Assembly: GCF_000186465.1 (NCBI RefSeq)
Contig: NZ_GL636091.1
Span: forward strand, 1,064,981 to 1,128,980
DNA length: 64,000 nucleotides
Direction of reading: 5' to 3'
Source of the DNA: Streptococcus australis ATCC 700641
GTDB taxonomy: Bacteria; Bacillota; Bacilli; Lactobacillales; Streptococcaceae
How positions within the stretch are numbered: the first letter of the stretch is position 1; every line of letters begins with the position of its first letter. The notes beneath the pieces were generated by a model. The model was not told the origin of the DNA. It did no database searches and saw nothing but the letters and a program-made list of their open reading frames with translations. This document shows positions 1 through 10,253 of this stretch, piece after piece. The translations under genes were made by a program, and so were the position numbers.

Positions 1-139
1 TTGTTTAACCTGAGCTAGTAGTGATTGGTCAAACCACCACAAATAGTATCCTCATCAATAATCCTTTCTATCCATTAACTTTTGGATATAGGATATCCTC
101 CCAAGATTTGCTTCCATGAGTTAGATGAGTTGATTATCC

Positions 140-1189
140 TCAATCCTTGTTTGCCTCATTTTCTTTTACGAGATCGTTTTGTGAATCTTTTTCAGAGAGT
201 TTTTGATCGATATACTTGTCAATGTTTTCGTAAAATTCCTTGGTCGCCTCACTATCTAATTTTGTCGAATTATGGACTTGATTGACTTTCAATTGAACAG
301 ATTCAATACCGTAAGAGGCTTGTTTTTGGCGAATGGTTTCTAATTCTTCTTCTGAAATCGGATCTCCAACAACTGTCAAGACCAATTCATTATTCCTTGA
401 CTTGTAGACTTGATTAATGACCGTATGATTAGCGAACTCTTTTCCTACAAACTGTTTGATCCCTTCTTTTCGCGCTTGATCCATCGTCAGAGTGACTGCT
501 GAATAGCAGGCTGGAAGGACCAATAATACAATCAAGGATATCAACCCAATTTTCATTTTAATGTTTAGCTCATTAAATGAACTTAAGGGAGATTTTCTCA
601 TCAAAATTCTTGTTCCAACAATGTTGATTAGCATGATAAAGACACAGTTGATCAAGAAAAGATAGAGAGCTCCAAATAAGAATCGTACATTTCCATTAGC
701 TAAACCATAACCTGCAGTACAGATAGGTGGCATTAGAGCAGTTGCAATGGCTACTCCTGGCACAATATTGTTTGCTTCTTTTTTCCTTGAACCAATAAAA
801 CCTGCTATCCCACCAGCAATAGCAATGAGAACATCCCAAATGGTTGGAGAGGTTCGTGCAATCAATTCGCTACTTGCATAAGATAAGGGAGAAATCCAGA
901 AATATAGAGTCGAGACAAGCAAACTGACCAATACTTGAGTAAATAAAACCCCTAGAGATTGCTTGATTAAACGCGTATCAAAAATAGCTAAACCAAACCC
1001 CAGTCCAATAATCGGTGTCATAAGAGGGGAAATCAGCATGGCTCCAATAATGACAGCTGTTGAATTCATATTTAGACCTATAGAGGCAATAAAAATCGAA
1101 CACATCAAAATCACTGTATCTCTTAATCGAACATGAAGGTCATCATATAGTTTCTCGCGGAATTCACGTGTTGAATAGTTTCTGGTCAT
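140..1189 (-). CDS. DUF389 family membrane protein
   Basis: A 349-residue integral membrane protein of the DUF389 family (TIGR00341-like); its substrate and role are not established. Residues 25 to about 235 hold several hydrophobic segments. The family's two conserved membrane motifs are visible: GAMLISPLMTPI near residue 50 and ATALMPPICTAGYG near residue 150. A soluble C-terminal part (about 235-349) ends in a charged, Lys/Glu/Asn-rich tail. The ATG is preceded by a good ribosome binding site (AAAGGAG, 6 nt upstream on the minus strand). It is transcribed alone, away from the walRK operon. The family assignment is firm; the function is unknown. Confidence 0.85.
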   Translation of the reverse strand: MTRNYSTREFREKLYDDLHVRLRDTVILMCSIFIASIGLNMNSTAVIIGAMLISPLMTPIIGLGFGLAIFDTRLIKQSLGVLFTQVLVSLLVSTLYFWISPLSYASSELIARTSPTIWDVLIAIAGGIAGFIGSRKKEANNIVPGVAIATALMPPICTAGYGLANGNVRFLFGALYLFLINCVFIMLINIVGTRILMRKSPLSSFNELNIKMKIGLISLIVLLVLPACYSAVTLTMDQARKEGIKQFVGKEFANHTVINQVYKSRNNELVLTVVGDPISEEELETIRQKQASYGIESVQLKVNQVHNSTKLDSEATKEFYENIDKYIDQKLSEKDSQNDLVKENEANKD

Positions 1190-1388
1190 TGGTTACTCCT
1201 TTTATTTCATATAATCTTGTTTCTGAATGGATGATGGTAGAGAGACTTATGTTCAATCTTACATACTTTAAATTCTCACCTATTATTCTTTTGAAAATTT
1301 TCCTTTAAGTAGCCATCAGTCCATCCTTAACATTATATCAAAAATTTCACAGCCTTTTTCTGAAGAAATCTATCAATTGAACAGATAG

Positions 1389-1535
1389 AGAAAGTCAGAA
1401 ATTTTAGATTCCTTATTCAAGGAAAGAAGAACGGTATCTCCTCTGAAAGAAGATACCGTTTTAATGTTTAAACATGATGAGTGTGTTGCAGCAATCCTAG
1501 CTGATATCGCCAACAAATCTCGTGTTGAAAAATAA
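1389..1535 (+). pseudogene. possible C-terminal gene remnant
   Basis: An open frame without a start codon at its beginning runs from 1389 to a TAA at 1533-1535 and is bounded on the far side by a strong terminator. Its last 24 codons could start at ATG 1464 (MFKHDECVAAILADIANK and on), but no convincing ribosome binding site precedes it. The amphipathic, protein-like composition and the terminator directly behind it look like the surviving tail of a decayed gene. I do not recognise the family. It could also be chance open frame. Confidence 0.3.
1431..1462 (+). terminator. hairpin with T-run
   Basis: ACGGTATCT (1431-1439) pairs with AGATACCGT (1451-1459), followed by four T. It could terminate readthrough, but it lies inside the possible gene remnant, so its role is unclear. 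Confidence 0.35.
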
Positions 1536-1542
1536 CAGATAG

Positions 1543-1571
1543 AAAAGCTAGGCTTCAAACCTAGCTTTTTT
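1543..1571 (+). terminator. rho-independent terminator
   Basis: A perfect stem AAAAGCTAGG / CCTAGCTTTT with a 7-nt loop and a T-run. It directly follows the possible gene remnant and insulates the walR promoter from upstream transcription. It also has an A-run on the other side, so it may work in both directions. Confidence 0.8.
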
Positions 1572-1704
1572 GTGGATTGAAAATAATTATTCAAGCGCTA
1601 TTTTAGTGACCTCTATGTTGTGATTATTATTTTTTCTATTGCACAACCTTTTTCTTTCTCTTTCTTTACAAATCAAAGTATAACTCCCATTTTTCAAAGA
1701 AATT

Positions 1705-1713
1705 TGCTATAAT
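1705..1713 (+). promoter_or_regulatory. walRK extended -10 promoter
   Basis: TGCTATAAT lies 51 nt before the walR start. No good -35 hexamer is seen, which is usual for extended -10 promoters. Confidence 0.6.
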
Positions 1714-1764
1714 GAAAGGACAGAGATTTGAAGAAGCAAAGAAAAAATAGAAGTAGGTACATGT

Positions 1765-2466
1765 ATGAAGAAAATTCTTGTTGTAGATGATGAAAAGCCG
1801 ATTTCTGATATTATAAAATTCAATATGGCCAAAGAAGGCTATGAAGTCTTGACTGCCTTCGATGGAAAAGAAGCACTGGCTGTTTTCGAAGCTGAGAGCC
1901 CAGATATTTTGATCTTGGACCTCATGCTTCCTGAAATTGATGGTTTGGAAGTAGCGCGTACCATTCGAAAGACCAGTAATGTACCGATTATTGTCTTATC
2001 TGCAAAAGATACAGAATTTGATAAGGTTATCGGTCTTGAAATTGGTGCGGATGACTATGTGACTAAGCCATTCTCAAATCGTGAGCTTCAAGCTCGCGTA
2101 AAAGCTTTGTTGCGTCGGACAGAACTAACGGTAGAATCACAGACAGAGTCTACATCAGATTCAGATATTGTGATTGGTGATTTGAAAATCATTCCGGATA
2201 CCTTCCTTGCTCAGAAAAAAGGCAAAGAGCTCGAGTTGACCCATCGCGAATTTGAGTTGCTCTATCACTTGGCGACCCATGTAGGCCAAGTCATGACCCG
2301 TGAGCATTTGCTGGAAACAGTCTGGGGCTACGATTATTTTGGGGATGTTCGGACAGTGGACGTAACGATTCGACGTTTGCGTGAAAAAATCGAAGATATT
2401 CCAGGCCGTCCGGAGTATATTTTAACGCGCCGCGGTGTCGGTTACTATATGAGAAACAATGATTAA
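1765..2466 (+). CDS. walR: WalR (VicR) response regulator
   Basis: OmpR/PhoB-type DNA-binding response regulator of the essential WalRK system, which controls peptidoglycan hydrolases and surface proteins in low-GC Gram-positives. The receiver domain (about 1-115) has acidic residues D8 D9, phospho-acceptor D52 in [11 protein letters not shown] and the conserved Lys of TKPFS near 101. A winged-helix domain (about 135-230) ends in the typical RRGVGYYMR. It is 233 aa, the family's normal length. It overlaps walK by 8 nt, so the two are translationally coupled. The third gene, vicX, follows. Identification is very secure. Confidence 0.97.
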   Translation: MKKILVVDDEKPISDIIKFNMAKEGYEVLTAFDGKEALAVFEAESPDILILDLMLPEIDGLEVARTIRKTSNVPIIVLSAKDTEFDKVIGLEIGADDYVTKPFSNRELQARVKALLRRTELTVESQTESTSDSDIVIGDLKIIPDTFLAQKKGKELELTHREFELLYHLATHVGQVMTREHLLETVWGYDYFGDVRTVDVTIRRLREKIEDIPGRPEYILTRRGVGYYMRNND

Positions 2467-3805
2467 TCACATCAAAGAAGTCATGACCTCTTATAATTTT
2501 GTTTTTATATTACTCACTCTTGGGTTTATTATCGTGGTGGCCTTGCTGATTCTAGAAAATCGTCGGGATAACATGAAGCTACGCTTGTTGAATGATAAAA
2601 TTAAGAGTTTGATTGCTGGAGAATATTCCGATATCATTGATTTACAAGGAGGTCCTGAATTGACAGAGATTTCCAACAATATCAATGATTTATCAGAAGT
2701 TATCCGTTTGACTCATGAAAATTTGGAGCAAGAAACCAAGCGCTTGACCAGCATTCTTTCCTATATGACAGATGGGGTTTTAGCGACCAATCGTCGTGGG
2801 CAGATTATCCTGGTCAATGAAATGGCTGCCAAACAACTTAATGTCGTGGTCGAAGAGGTCATGAACATCAGTATTCTGGATTTGCTTGGTATTAGTGAAG
2901 AGTATGAACTGCGAGACTTGATTACCAATGTTCCGGAACTGACTATCGATTCGCAGGATGAAAATGGGGAGTACATCTCTTTACGGGTTCGCTTCGCCTT
3001 GATTCGGAGAGAGTCTGGTTTCATTTCTGGTCTAGTTGCCGTTTTGCATGATACAACCGAACAGGATAAGGAAGAGCGGGAACGTCGTTTATTCGTATCC
3101 AACGTAAGTCATGAACTCCGAACACCGCTGACCAGTGTCAAATCCTACTTGGAAGCCTTGGATGATGGGGCCATTTCGGAACCAGTCGCACCGGAATTTG
3201 TCAAAGTATCTTTGACAGAGACCAACCGGATGATGCGGATGGTGACGGATTTATTGAGTCTTTCACGGATTGATAATGAAACCAGTCAATTGGATGTTGA
3301 ATTGACCAACTTTACAGCCTTTATCACCTTCATTTTGAATCGATTCGATAAGATGAAGAGTCAGGCTGGAGAGAAGAAATATGATATTGTTCGTGATTAT
3401 CCCATTTCTCCTGTCTGGGTTGAAATTGACACAGATAAGATGACGCAGGTTTTAGACAATATCTTAAATAACGCCATTAAATATTCCCCAGATGGTGGGG
3501 AAATTCGTGTGGGAATGAAAACGACAGATGCCCAGTTGATTATCTCGATTTCGGATGAGGGCTTAGGGATTCCTAAAAAGGACCTCCCACGAATTTTTGA
3601 CCGCTTTTATCGCGTGGATAAGGCACGTAGTCGCGCCCAGGGTGGGACTGGTTTAGGACTGGCCATTGCCAAGGAAATTATCAAGCAGCACAAAGGATTT
3701 ATCTGGGCCAAGAGTGAATATGGAAAAGGTTCTACTTTCACGATTGTTCTACCATATGATAAAGATGCTATCCTAGATGATGGATGGGATAATGAAGGTG
3801 AATAA
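2459..3805 (+). CDS. walK: WalK (VicK) sensor histidine kinase
   Basis: Membrane sensor kinase that phosphorylates WalR. One N-terminal transmembrane segment (about 12-32) has almost no extracellular part, the streptococcal form; staphylococcal and bacillus WalK have two membrane spans and a large outer loop. Then come a HAMP-like linker, a PAS domain (about 95-205), the dimerisation/phospho-acceptor domain with His218 in [11 protein letters not shown], and the ATPase domain with N-box ([11 protein letters not shown]) and G-boxes ([16 protein letters not shown]). Length 448 aa is normal. The start overlaps the walR stop. Confidence 0.97.
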   Translation: MINHIKEVMTSYNFVFILLTLGFIIVVALLILENRRDNMKLRLLNDKIKSLIAGEYSDIIDLQGGPELTEISNNINDLSEVIRLTHENLEQETKRLTSILSYMTDGVLATNRRGQIILVNEMAAKQLNVVVEEVMNISILDLLGISEEYELRDLITNVPELTIDSQDENGEYISLRVRFALIRRESGFISGLVAVLHDTTEQDKEERERRLFVSNVSHELRTPLTSVKSYLEALDDGAISEPVAPEFVKVSLTETNRMMRMVTDLLSLSRIDNETSQLDVELTNFTAFITFILNRFDKMKSQAGEKKYDIVRDYPISPVWVEIDTDKMTQVLDNILNNAIKYSPDGGEIRVGMKTTDAQLIISISDEGLGIPKKDLPRIFDRFYRVDKARSRAQGGTGLGLAIAKEIIKQHKGFIWAKSEYGKGSTFTIVLPYDKDAILDDGWDNEGE

Positions 3806-3813
3806 GAAAACAA

Positions 3814-4623
3814 ATGGATGAAAAAGGGTTTAAGTATAGTATTTTAGCTTCAGGATCGAGTGGTAATTCTTTTTACATAGAGACTCCTAAGAAGAAAATT
3901 CTAGTAGATGCAGGCTTGTCCGGGAAGAAAATTACAGGTTTGCTTGCAGAGATTGATCGCAAACCCGAAGATCTTGATGCTATTTTGATCACACATGAAC
4001 ATTCGGATCACATTCATGGCGTTGGTGTGCTAGCTCGTAAATACGGGATGGACCTATACGCCAATGAAGCTACCTGGAAGGCCATGGAGGGAAGCAAATA
4101 CCTTGGGAAGGTCGATGACTCCCAGAAACATTTATTTGAAATGGGCAAGACCTTAACCTTCGGGGATTTGGATGTGGAAAGTTTTGGTGTCAGCCATGAT
4201 GCTGCGGCTCCCCAGTTCTATCGGTTCATGAAGGATGGGAAGAGCTTTGTCATGCTGACCGATACAGGTTATGTCAGTGATCGAATGGCAGGGATTATTG
4301 AAAATGCAGATGGCTATTTGATCGAGTCCAACCACGATGTGGAAATTCTACGAGCTGGCTCTTATGCTTGGCGATTAAAGCAGCGGATTTTATCTGATTT
4401 GGGCCACCTCTCTAATGAAGATGGTGCGGATGCCATGATTCGGACTCTAGGCAATAAGACTAAGAAAATTTATCTGGGCCACTTATCGAAAGAAAACAAT
4501 ATCAAGGAATTGGCCCATATGACCATGGTTAATCAACTGGCTCGAGCAGATCTAGCAGTGGGGCATGATTTTGACGTCTTGGATACATCTCCAGATACAG
4601 CGACTCCATTAGTAGATATCTAG
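3814..4623 (+). CDS. vicX: VicX, metallo-beta-lactamase-fold protein
   Basis: Third gene of the walRK operon, 8 nt after walK. It is a 269-aa YycJ-type metallo-hydrolase; the metal-binding motif THEHSDHIHG lies near residues 58-67, with further ligands in TDTGY and in GHLSKEN near the C terminus. Family members resemble RNase Z/J nucleases and have been linked to DNA or RNA processing. In streptococci loss of VicX alters competence, biofilm and stress phenotypes, but the substrate is not agreed. A terminator follows at once. Confidence 0.93.
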   Translation: MDEKGFKYSILASGSSGNSFYIETPKKKILVDAGLSGKKITGLLAEIDRKPEDLDAILITHEHSDHIHGVGVLARKYGMDLYANEATWKAMEGSKYLGKVDDSQKHLFEMGKTLTFGDLDVESFGVSHDAAAPQFYRFMKDGKSFVMLTDTGYVSDRMAGIIENADGYLIESNHDVEILRAGSYAWRLKQRILSDLGHLSNEDGADAMIRTLGNKTKKIYLGHLSKENNIKELAHMTMVNQLARADLAVGHDFDVLDTSPDTATPLVDI

Positions 4624-4629
4624 ATGATT

Positions 4630-4658
4630 AAAAGAGGAGATGAGCTCATCTCCTTTTT
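4630..4658 (+). terminator. walRK-vicX operon terminator
   Basis: A palindrome GGAGATGAGCTCATCTCC flanked by an A-run and a five-T run, 7 nt past the vicX stop. Confidence 0.85.
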
Positions 4659-4680
4659 AGGTCAGTAGTGTAAGCTTGAA

Positions 4681-5070
4681 ATGAGTGGAAGGATAGGAGC
4701 AGTTAGTTTGAAATATGTGTATATAACAGTAGGGTTTATTTCCTTAGGATTAGGGATTATTGGGATTCCATTACCTATTTTACCAACGACCCCATTTCTT
4801 TTATTAGCTATGGCTTGTTTTGCCAAGAGTTCTCAACGCTTTGAAAAATGGTTGCATGGGACCAAGCTGTACCAAACTTATGTAGCGGATTATCGGGAAA
4901 CCAAGTCGATCTCTAAAAAGCGGAAAAAAAGAATTATTCTACAAATTTATCTTTTGATGGGGATTTCCATTTACCTGGCACCACTCTGGTTTGTGAAATT
5001 AGGTCTATTGGGATTAACTATTTTTATCAGTTATTATTTGTTCAAAGTGATTCCGGATAAAGAAGAATAA
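4681..5070 (+). CDS. DUF454 (YbaN-like) inner membrane protein
   Basis: A 129-aa membrane protein of the YbaN/DUF454 family, function unknown. The family hallmark is the hydrophobic GIIGIPLPILPTTPFLLLA segment (about 24-42), followed by an amphipathic basic region (residues 55-85, lysine rich) and two more hydrophobic segments. The ATG at 4681 has no clear ribosome binding site; TTG 4708 is preceded by GGATAGGAG at a good distance and would give a protein beginning LKYVYITVGF, so the true start may be 4708. Confidence 0.8.
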   Translation: MSGRIGAVSLKYVYITVGFISLGLGIIGIPLPILPTTPFLLLAMACFAKSSQRFEKWLHGTKLYQTYVADYRETKSISKKRKKRIILQIYLLMGISIYLAPLWFVKLGLLGLTIFISYYLFKVIPDKEE

Positions 5071-5118
5071 TATAAGGAAAGAATAGGTCCTAAATCCTAT
5101 CTTGAAAACAAGGGAAAG

Positions 5119-5141
5119 GAGTGCGATACGCACTCTTTTTT
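5119..5141 (+). terminator. terminator after DUF454 gene
   Basis: GAGTGCG-ATA-CGCACTC with six T. The T-run runs straight into the rnc extended -10 element. Confidence 0.85.
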
Positions 5142-5149
5142 GGTATAAT
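5141..5149 (+). promoter_or_regulatory. rnc-smc-ftsY operon extended -10 promoter
   Basis: TGGTATAAT begins at the end of the upstream terminator's T-run, so the -35 region lies inside the terminator hairpin. Confidence 0.65.
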
Positions 5150-5228
5150 AGAGGGGTGTATCTTTTGGACAGAATAGGTTACAGGATTCGATCCAGATGC
5201 ATAAATGAAGAAAGAAAGTAGTAACGTG

Positions 5229-5930
5229 ATGCAAGCCTTATATAACCTCCTTGCTGAGAAATTTCGTCTGACTTTTGACGATACAGAATTGTTGGAAACA
5301 GCTTTTACACATACCTCATATGCGAATGAGCATCGCCTCTTAAAAATTTCACATAATGAACGTTTGGAATTTTTAGGAGACGCTATTCTCCAGTTAGTGA
5401 TTTCCGAATATTTATTTGCCCTCTACCCAAGTAAGCCAGAGGGTGATTTGTCAAAAATGCGTTCCATGATTGTTCGTGAGGAAAGCCTGGCCGGCTTTTC
5501 CCGTGATTGTGGTTTCGATCAATTTATCAAACTTGGCAAGGGAGAGGAAAAATCTGGTGGACGGAACCGCGACACCATCTTAGGAGATTTGTTTGAAGCT
5601 TTTTTAGGAGCCTTGCTCTTGGATAAGGGTGTGGAGACTGTTCGGGATTTCATTCAGCAAGTCATGATTCCTAAAGTCGAGGCAGGCCAATTTGAGCAAG
5701 TGATTGACTATAAGACGCGCTTGCAAGAAATTCTTCAAATCCATGGGGATGTCTTGATTACCTATGAGGTGACGAGTGAGTCAGGACCAGCTCATGCCAA
5801 AGAATTTGAAGTGCAAGTGTCTGTCAATGGGAAAATAATTGGTCAAGGACGTGGCCGGTCAAAAAAGGCTGCAGAACAAGAGGCAGCTAAAAAAGCTGTG
5901 GAGAATAAGGTGGATCCCTCATGTATTTAA
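5229..5930 (+). CDS. rnc: ribonuclease III
   Basis: Double-strand-specific endoribonuclease for rRNA and mRNA maturation. The N-terminal catalytic domain carries the signature [11 protein letters not shown] with the metal-binding acidic residues, and a second acidic cluster [10 protein letters not shown]. The C-terminal dsRNA-binding domain (last 70 residues) ends with [18 protein letters not shown] prefer ATG 5229 (233 aa) because streptococcal RNase III is about 232 aa; ATG 5205 in the same frame would add eight residues (MKKESSNV) and has no better ribosome binding site. It overlaps smc by 10 nt. Confidence 0.95.
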   Translation: MQALYNLLAEKFRLTFDDTELLETAFTHTSYANEHRLLKISHNERLEFLGDAILQLVISEYLFALYPSKPEGDLSKMRSMIVREESLAGFSRDCGFDQFIKLGKGEEKSGGRNRDTILGDLFEAFLGALLLDKGVETVRDFIQQVMIPKVEAGQFEQVIDYKTRLQEILQIHGDVLITYEVTSESGPAHAKEFEVQVSVNGKIIGQGRGRSKKAAEQEAAKKAVENKVDPSCI

Positions 5931-8900
5931 AGGAAATTGAGATTCAAGGGTTTAAGTCTTTTGCAGATAAGACCCGGGTTATCTTTGACCAAGGGGTCAC
6001 CGCAGTGGTTGGCCCTAATGGATCTGGAAAATCAAACATTACAGAAAGTCTGCGCTGGGCTTTAGGAGAGTCAAGCGTCAAGAGCCTACGTGGTGGCAAG
6101 ATGCCGGATGTGATTTTTGCAGGGACTGAAACTCGGAAACCCTTGAACTACGCCTGCGTAACGGTAGTACTGGATAACCGGGACGCTTTTATCAAACATG
6201 CTGCTAAGGAAATCCGAGTGGAGCGTCATATTTATCGTTCGGGTGATAGTGAGTACAAGATTGATGGTAAGAAAGTTCGTTTGAGAGATGTCCATGATCT
6301 CTTTATGGATACTGGACTTGGTAGAGATTCTTTCTCTATTATTTCCCAAGGGAAGGTTGAAGAAATCTTTAACTCCAAACCAGAAGAGAGACGGGCTATT
6401 TTTGAGGAAGCCGCTGGGGTTCTTAAATTTAAGACTCGTCGCAAGGAAACGGAAGCTAAGTTGGTTCAGACCCAGGATAATTTGGACCGTCTGGAAGACA
6501 TTATTTTTGAATTAGAAGGGCAAATCAAACCGCTTGAAAAGCAAGCGCTTGTGGCCAAACGTTTCTTAGAATTGGATCAAGAACGCCAAATTCTCTATTT
6601 GGATGTTTTGATCGCACAAATTGAAGTCAATAAGAAAGACTATGATCAAGCCGTCCAAGAAGAAGCTTCCATTCAGGAACAATTAAAGGCTTATTACCAG
6701 AAAAGAGAAGAGTATGAGGCGGAAAGTCTCCGCTTGAAACAGAGTCGTCAGGCCCTTCAGCACCAATTATCGGATGATCAAGCTAGTCTCTTAGAATTGA
6801 CTCGCCTCTTAAGTGATTTGGAAAAACAAATCGAATTGGCACGCCTGGAGTCGCAACAGGTCGCCCGAAGCCGTCAGGAAAATCAAGAGCGGGTCAATAG
6901 TCTGGAAGAACGCCTACAAGTTCTTCGGAATCAGTTGGATGAAAAACAAGTCAATACAAAAAGTCTTCAAGAAGAACTGGAAAAGAGCCAAGAAGCTCTT
7001 GAAGGTCTGGAGAAGGAGTTGGCCAGCTTCTCAGAAGATCCAGATCAGGTGATTGATTATTTACGTGAAAAATACGTGGCCTTGATGCAGGATGAAGCGG
7101 AGCGATCAAACGGATTAACAACCATTGAAAATCAATTGGAAGCCTCAGCTCAATTGTCACAAAGTAAAAAGGAAGATTACCAAAATCAAATCCAAATGGT
7201 GACAGAGTTGCAGGAAAAAGAGCAGGTTGCTCAAGAAGCTTATCAAGGAGCTCAAGAGCATCTGAAACACTTGCTTGAGACCTATCAATCAGAGGCAAAA
7301 CGGTTTGAGGAAGCTCGCAAGGCTTATCAAGAAGCGCAAGCCAAGATGTTTGATCTACTTGATCAAAGTAAGGAAAAACAGGCTCGCATTAACAGTTTAG
7401 AGGCGATTCAAAAAAATCATAGTAATTTTTATGCGGGCGTGAAGAGTGTCTTGCAAGAAGCGACTCGCTTAGGTGGAATCGTGGGAGCTGTCAGTGAAAA
7501 ACTTTCCTTCTCACCAGAGTATCAGACTGCCTTAGAGATTGCTCTGGGAGCCAGCAGTCAGCATATTATCGTAGAAGACGAAGGAGCAGCAACACGGGCA
7601 ATCGAACATCTGAAGAAGAATCGCTCGGGTCGGGCAACCTTCCTTCCTTTGACAACTATTAAACCACGCTACCTTGCAGGAAAGAATCAAGAACTGATTG
7701 AATCCTGTCCAGGATTCCTAGGGATGGCTAGCAGTTTGGTGGACTATGATCCTTCCCTCGAGTCGATTTTTCAAAACCTTTTGGGTGTCACAGCTATTTT
7801 TGATACGATTGAGCACGCCAAGGTGGCTGCCCGCAAGGTTGCCTACCAAGTTCGTATCGTGACGCTCGATGGAACCGAACTGCGCACGGGTGGTTCCTAT
7901 GCAGGGGGAGCGAATCGAAGCAATAATTCGATTTTTATCAAGCCAGAACTGGATCGCTTGCACCAAGAATTGGTCTCTCTTCAGAAGAACTTGCGAGAAG
8001 TAGAAGGGCAAGTGCAAGAGCAACAGGACCAAGTGACCCAATCACAAGAAAAACTAGAATCTTTGAAAGGTCAAGGAGAAGGGGCACGACTAGAAGAGCA
8101 ACGCCTTCAATTGGCTTTTGAGCAAGCTCACCAGCAACTCTTGGATGCCCAAGAACTGTTAGAACTTATCCGTACAGAGCTGGATGAAGGTAGCGACCAG
8201 GAGCTCCTCCAAAAACGGGATGACTTGCAAGCGCGACTGAAAGAAATTGAGGCGGAAAAAGAGCAAGTCACTGCTGAGATTGAAGAAGTCAAGCTCAATA
8301 AAGATGTCGTTGTCGAGAAAATTGAAAATTTACGAGCAGCCATTGCCAAGCTCCAATTACAGAAAACAGAGTTGAAGAGTCGATTGACCTATGACCAGAC
8401 AGATGCCGAACGCTTGCAGCAAGAGTTGGCTACTACTGAACGGGAAATCCAGGCTCTCCAATACGCGATTGAGCAGGGAGAAGATCGACATGAGCAAATC
8501 GATGTTTCTGTCCTTGAAAAACAACTGCAAGCAACCCTTCAAGAGAAAACCGCTCTGGAGCAAGCTGTGATTCGTAAGCAATTTGAATTAGAGGATTTGG
8601 AAGGCCAGTCTGAAGATGTAGCGGGTCATATGGAACAAGCCCGCCGTCAAAATGAGGAGTGGATTCGCCTCCAGGCTAAAGCAGAATCTAATCGTGATCG
8701 CCTGGCAGATAAGCTAAATAAACTGATGTTAGCTCTGACCGATGAATTCAAGATGAGTTTTGAAGAGGCATCTAATCAGGCCAACGAACTAGAAAATCTA
8801 GCTCAGTCTGAGCAAGTCTTAAAAGACTTGGAGAAAGCGATTAAAGCCTTAGGACCTGTCAATATTGATGCTATCGAACAATACGATGAGGTCAAGACGC

Positions 8901-9466
8901 GATTTGATTTCCTTTCCGGACAACGAGAAGATGTCTTGGCAGCCAAAAATCTTCTTCTCGAAACCATTAATGACATGAATGATGAGGTGAAAGAACGCTT
9001 TAAATCTACATTCGAAGCGATTCGTGAATCTTTCCGAGTCACCTTTAAACAGATGTTTGGGGGAGGATCAGCTGATCTTATCTTGACGGATGGAGATCTC
9101 TTGTCAGCTGGGGTCGAGATTTCTGTCCAACCGCCTGGTAAGAAAATTCAATCCTTGAATTTGATGAGTGGTGGGGAGAAAGCTTTGTCAGCATTGGCGT
9201 TACTCTTCTCAATCATTCGTGTCAAGACTATTCCATTTGTCATCTTGGATGAGGTAGAAGCGGCTCTAGACGAAGCCAATGTAAAACGGTTTGGAGATTA
9301 TCTTAATCGTTTTGATAAGGAAAGTCAGTTTATCGTGGTTACCCACCGTAAGGGAACCATGGCTGCAGCAGATTCCATCTATGGAGTGACCATGCAAGAA
9401 TCCGGAGTCTCTAAGATTGTATCTGTGAAGCTGAAAGATATAGAAGGAATGGATAATGGAAATTAA
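5921..9466 (+). CDS. smc: chromosome segregation protein SMC
   Basis: Structural maintenance of chromosomes ATPase, core of the SMC-ScpAB condensin that organises and separates sister chromosomes. Walker A GPNGSGKS is at residues 31-38. Two long coiled-coil arms (about 165-505 and 660-1010) flank a hinge (about 515-640). The ABC signature [12 protein letters not shown] is near 1082 and Walker [15 protein letters not shown] near 1107. Length 1181 aa is normal for the family. It overlaps rnc before it and the HAD gene after it, so the operon is tightly coupled. Confidence 0.98.
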   Translation: MYLKEIEIQGFKSFADKTRVIFDQGVTAVVGPNGSGKSNITESLRWALGESSVKSLRGGKMPDVIFAGTETRKPLNYACVTVVLDNRDAFIKHAAKEIRVERHIYRSGDSEYKIDGKKVRLRDVHDLFMDTGLGRDSFSIISQGKVEEIFNSKPEERRAIFEEAAGVLKFKTRRKETEAKLVQTQDNLDRLEDIIFELEGQIKPLEKQALVAKRFLELDQERQILYLDVLIAQIEVNKKDYDQAVQEEASIQEQLKAYYQKREEYEAESLRLKQSRQALQHQLSDDQASLLELTRLLSDLEKQIELARLESQQVARSRQENQERVNSLEERLQVLRNQLDEKQVNTKSLQEELEKSQEALEGLEKELASFSEDPDQVIDYLREKYVALMQDEAERSNGLTTIENQLEASAQLSQSKKEDYQNQIQMVTELQEKEQVAQEAYQGAQEHLKHLLETYQSEAKRFEEARKAYQEAQAKMFDLLDQSKEKQARINSLEAIQKNHSNFYAGVKSVLQEATRLGGIVGAVSEKLSFSPEYQTALEIALGASSQHIIVEDEGAATRAIEHLKKNRSGRATFLPLTTIKPRYLAGKNQELIESCPGFLGMASSLVDYDPSLESIFQNLLGVTAIFDTIEHAKVAARKVAYQVRIVTLDGTELRTGGSYAGGANRSNNSIFIKPELDRLHQELVSLQKNLREVEGQVQEQQDQVTQSQEKLESLKGQGEGARLEEQRLQLAFEQAHQQLLDAQELLELIRTELDEGSDQELLQKRDDLQARLKEIEAEKEQVTAEIEEVKLNKDVVVEKIENLRAAIAKLQLQKTELKSRLTYDQTDAERLQQELATTEREIQALQYAIEQGEDRHEQIDVSVLEKQLQATLQEKTALEQAVIRKQFELEDLEGQSEDVAGHMEQARRQNEEWIRLQAKAESNRDRLADKLNKLMLALTDEFKMSFEEASNQANELENLAQSEQVLKDLEKAIKALGPVNIDAIEQYDEVKTRFDFLSGQREDVLAAKNLLLETINDMNDEVKERFKSTFEAIRESFRVTFKQMFGGGSADLILTDGDLLSAGVEISVQPPGKKIQSLNLMSGGEKALSALALLFSIIRVKTIPFVILDEVEAALDEANVKRFGDYLNRFDKESQFIVVTHRKGTMAAADSIYGVTMQESGVSKIVSVKLKDIEGMDNGN

Positions 9467-10253
9467 ATTAGTCGCAACAGACATGGATGGGACCTTTTTG
9501 GATGAAAATCATCAATTTGATCAAGCTTTATTCCTAAAGGTACTAAAGAAGTTTCAAGAAAAAGGGACCTACTTTGCGGCAGCAAGTGGTCGGCCTCTCC
9601 TCTCTTTGAAGACAATCTTTAAAGAGGTCCAGGATCAGATTATTTTCATAGCTGAAAACGGCAGTGTTGTTGAGTTTCATGGTGAAGATGTCTATGAAGC
9701 GACCATGAGTCCAGATTTTTATCAAGCTATGTTTGCCAAGTTACAAGAAAGTCCCTATTTCGATAAAAATAAGTGCTTGTTAACGGGAAAACGCGGGAGC
9801 TATGTTTTAAAGACCGTTGATTCAGACTATCTAACTGCTTCGCAAAATTACAATGAAAACATTCAAATGGTGTCAGATTTTTCAGAAATTGATGATCTTG
9901 TCTTTAAGATGACCACCAATTTTGACCAAGAAGTATTAGCGGAAGGTGAAGCCTGGGTTACCCAAAATGTTGAGGGTGTTAAGGCCATGACGACGGGTTA
10001 TGAGTGTATTGATATTGTCTTGGATTATGTGGACAAGGGAGTCGCCATTCAAGCCCTAATGGATCAGTTGGGCATTAGTCGAGACCAAGTCCTAGCTTTT
10101 GGAGATAATCTCAATGATCTTCATATGATGCAGGTTGTTGGCCATCCAATTGCACCAGAAAATGCCCGTCCAGAGATTTTGGAATTGGCTGAAACCATAT
10201 TGCCCCATCATTCGACAGGATCTGTCCTGCGCTATATGGAGGAAGAATTATGA
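9456..10253 (+). CDS. Cof-type HAD phosphatase (first of pair)
   Basis: A 265-aa haloacid dehalogenase-like hydrolase of the Cof/IIB subfamily, probably acting on sugar phosphates or similar small phosphorylated metabolites; the substrate cannot be read from the sequence. Visible motifs: DMDGTFLD at residues 9-16 (catalytic Asp pair), ASGR near 45 (motif II), a Lys in the cap-to-core link (KGVA near 193), and GDNLNDLHMM near 213 (motif IV). It overlaps smc by 11 nt and the next HAD gene by 4 nt. Confidence 0.9.
   Translation: MEIKLVATDMDGTFLDENHQFDQALFLKVLKKFQEKGTYFAAASGRPLLSLKTIFKEVQDQIIFIAENGSVVEFHGEDVYEATMSPDFYQAMFAKLQESPYFDKNKCLLTGKRGSYVLKTVDSDYLTASQNYNENIQMVSDFSEIDDLVFKMTTNFDQEVLAEGEAWVTQNVEGVKAMTTGYECIDIVLDYVDKGVAIQALMDQLGISRDQVLAFGDNLNDLHMMQVVGHPIAPENARPEILELAETILPHHSTGSVLRYMEEEL

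Noticed and set aside
1..139. Start of the window before the DUF389 stop
   Set aside because: No convincing gene, terminator or repeat was seen; the 67-aa plus-strand frame is a shadow of the DUF389 tail.
1373..1594. Minus-strand 73-aa open frame
   Set aside because: It runs through two hairpins antisense to the possible remnant, has no ribosome binding site and no recognisable family.
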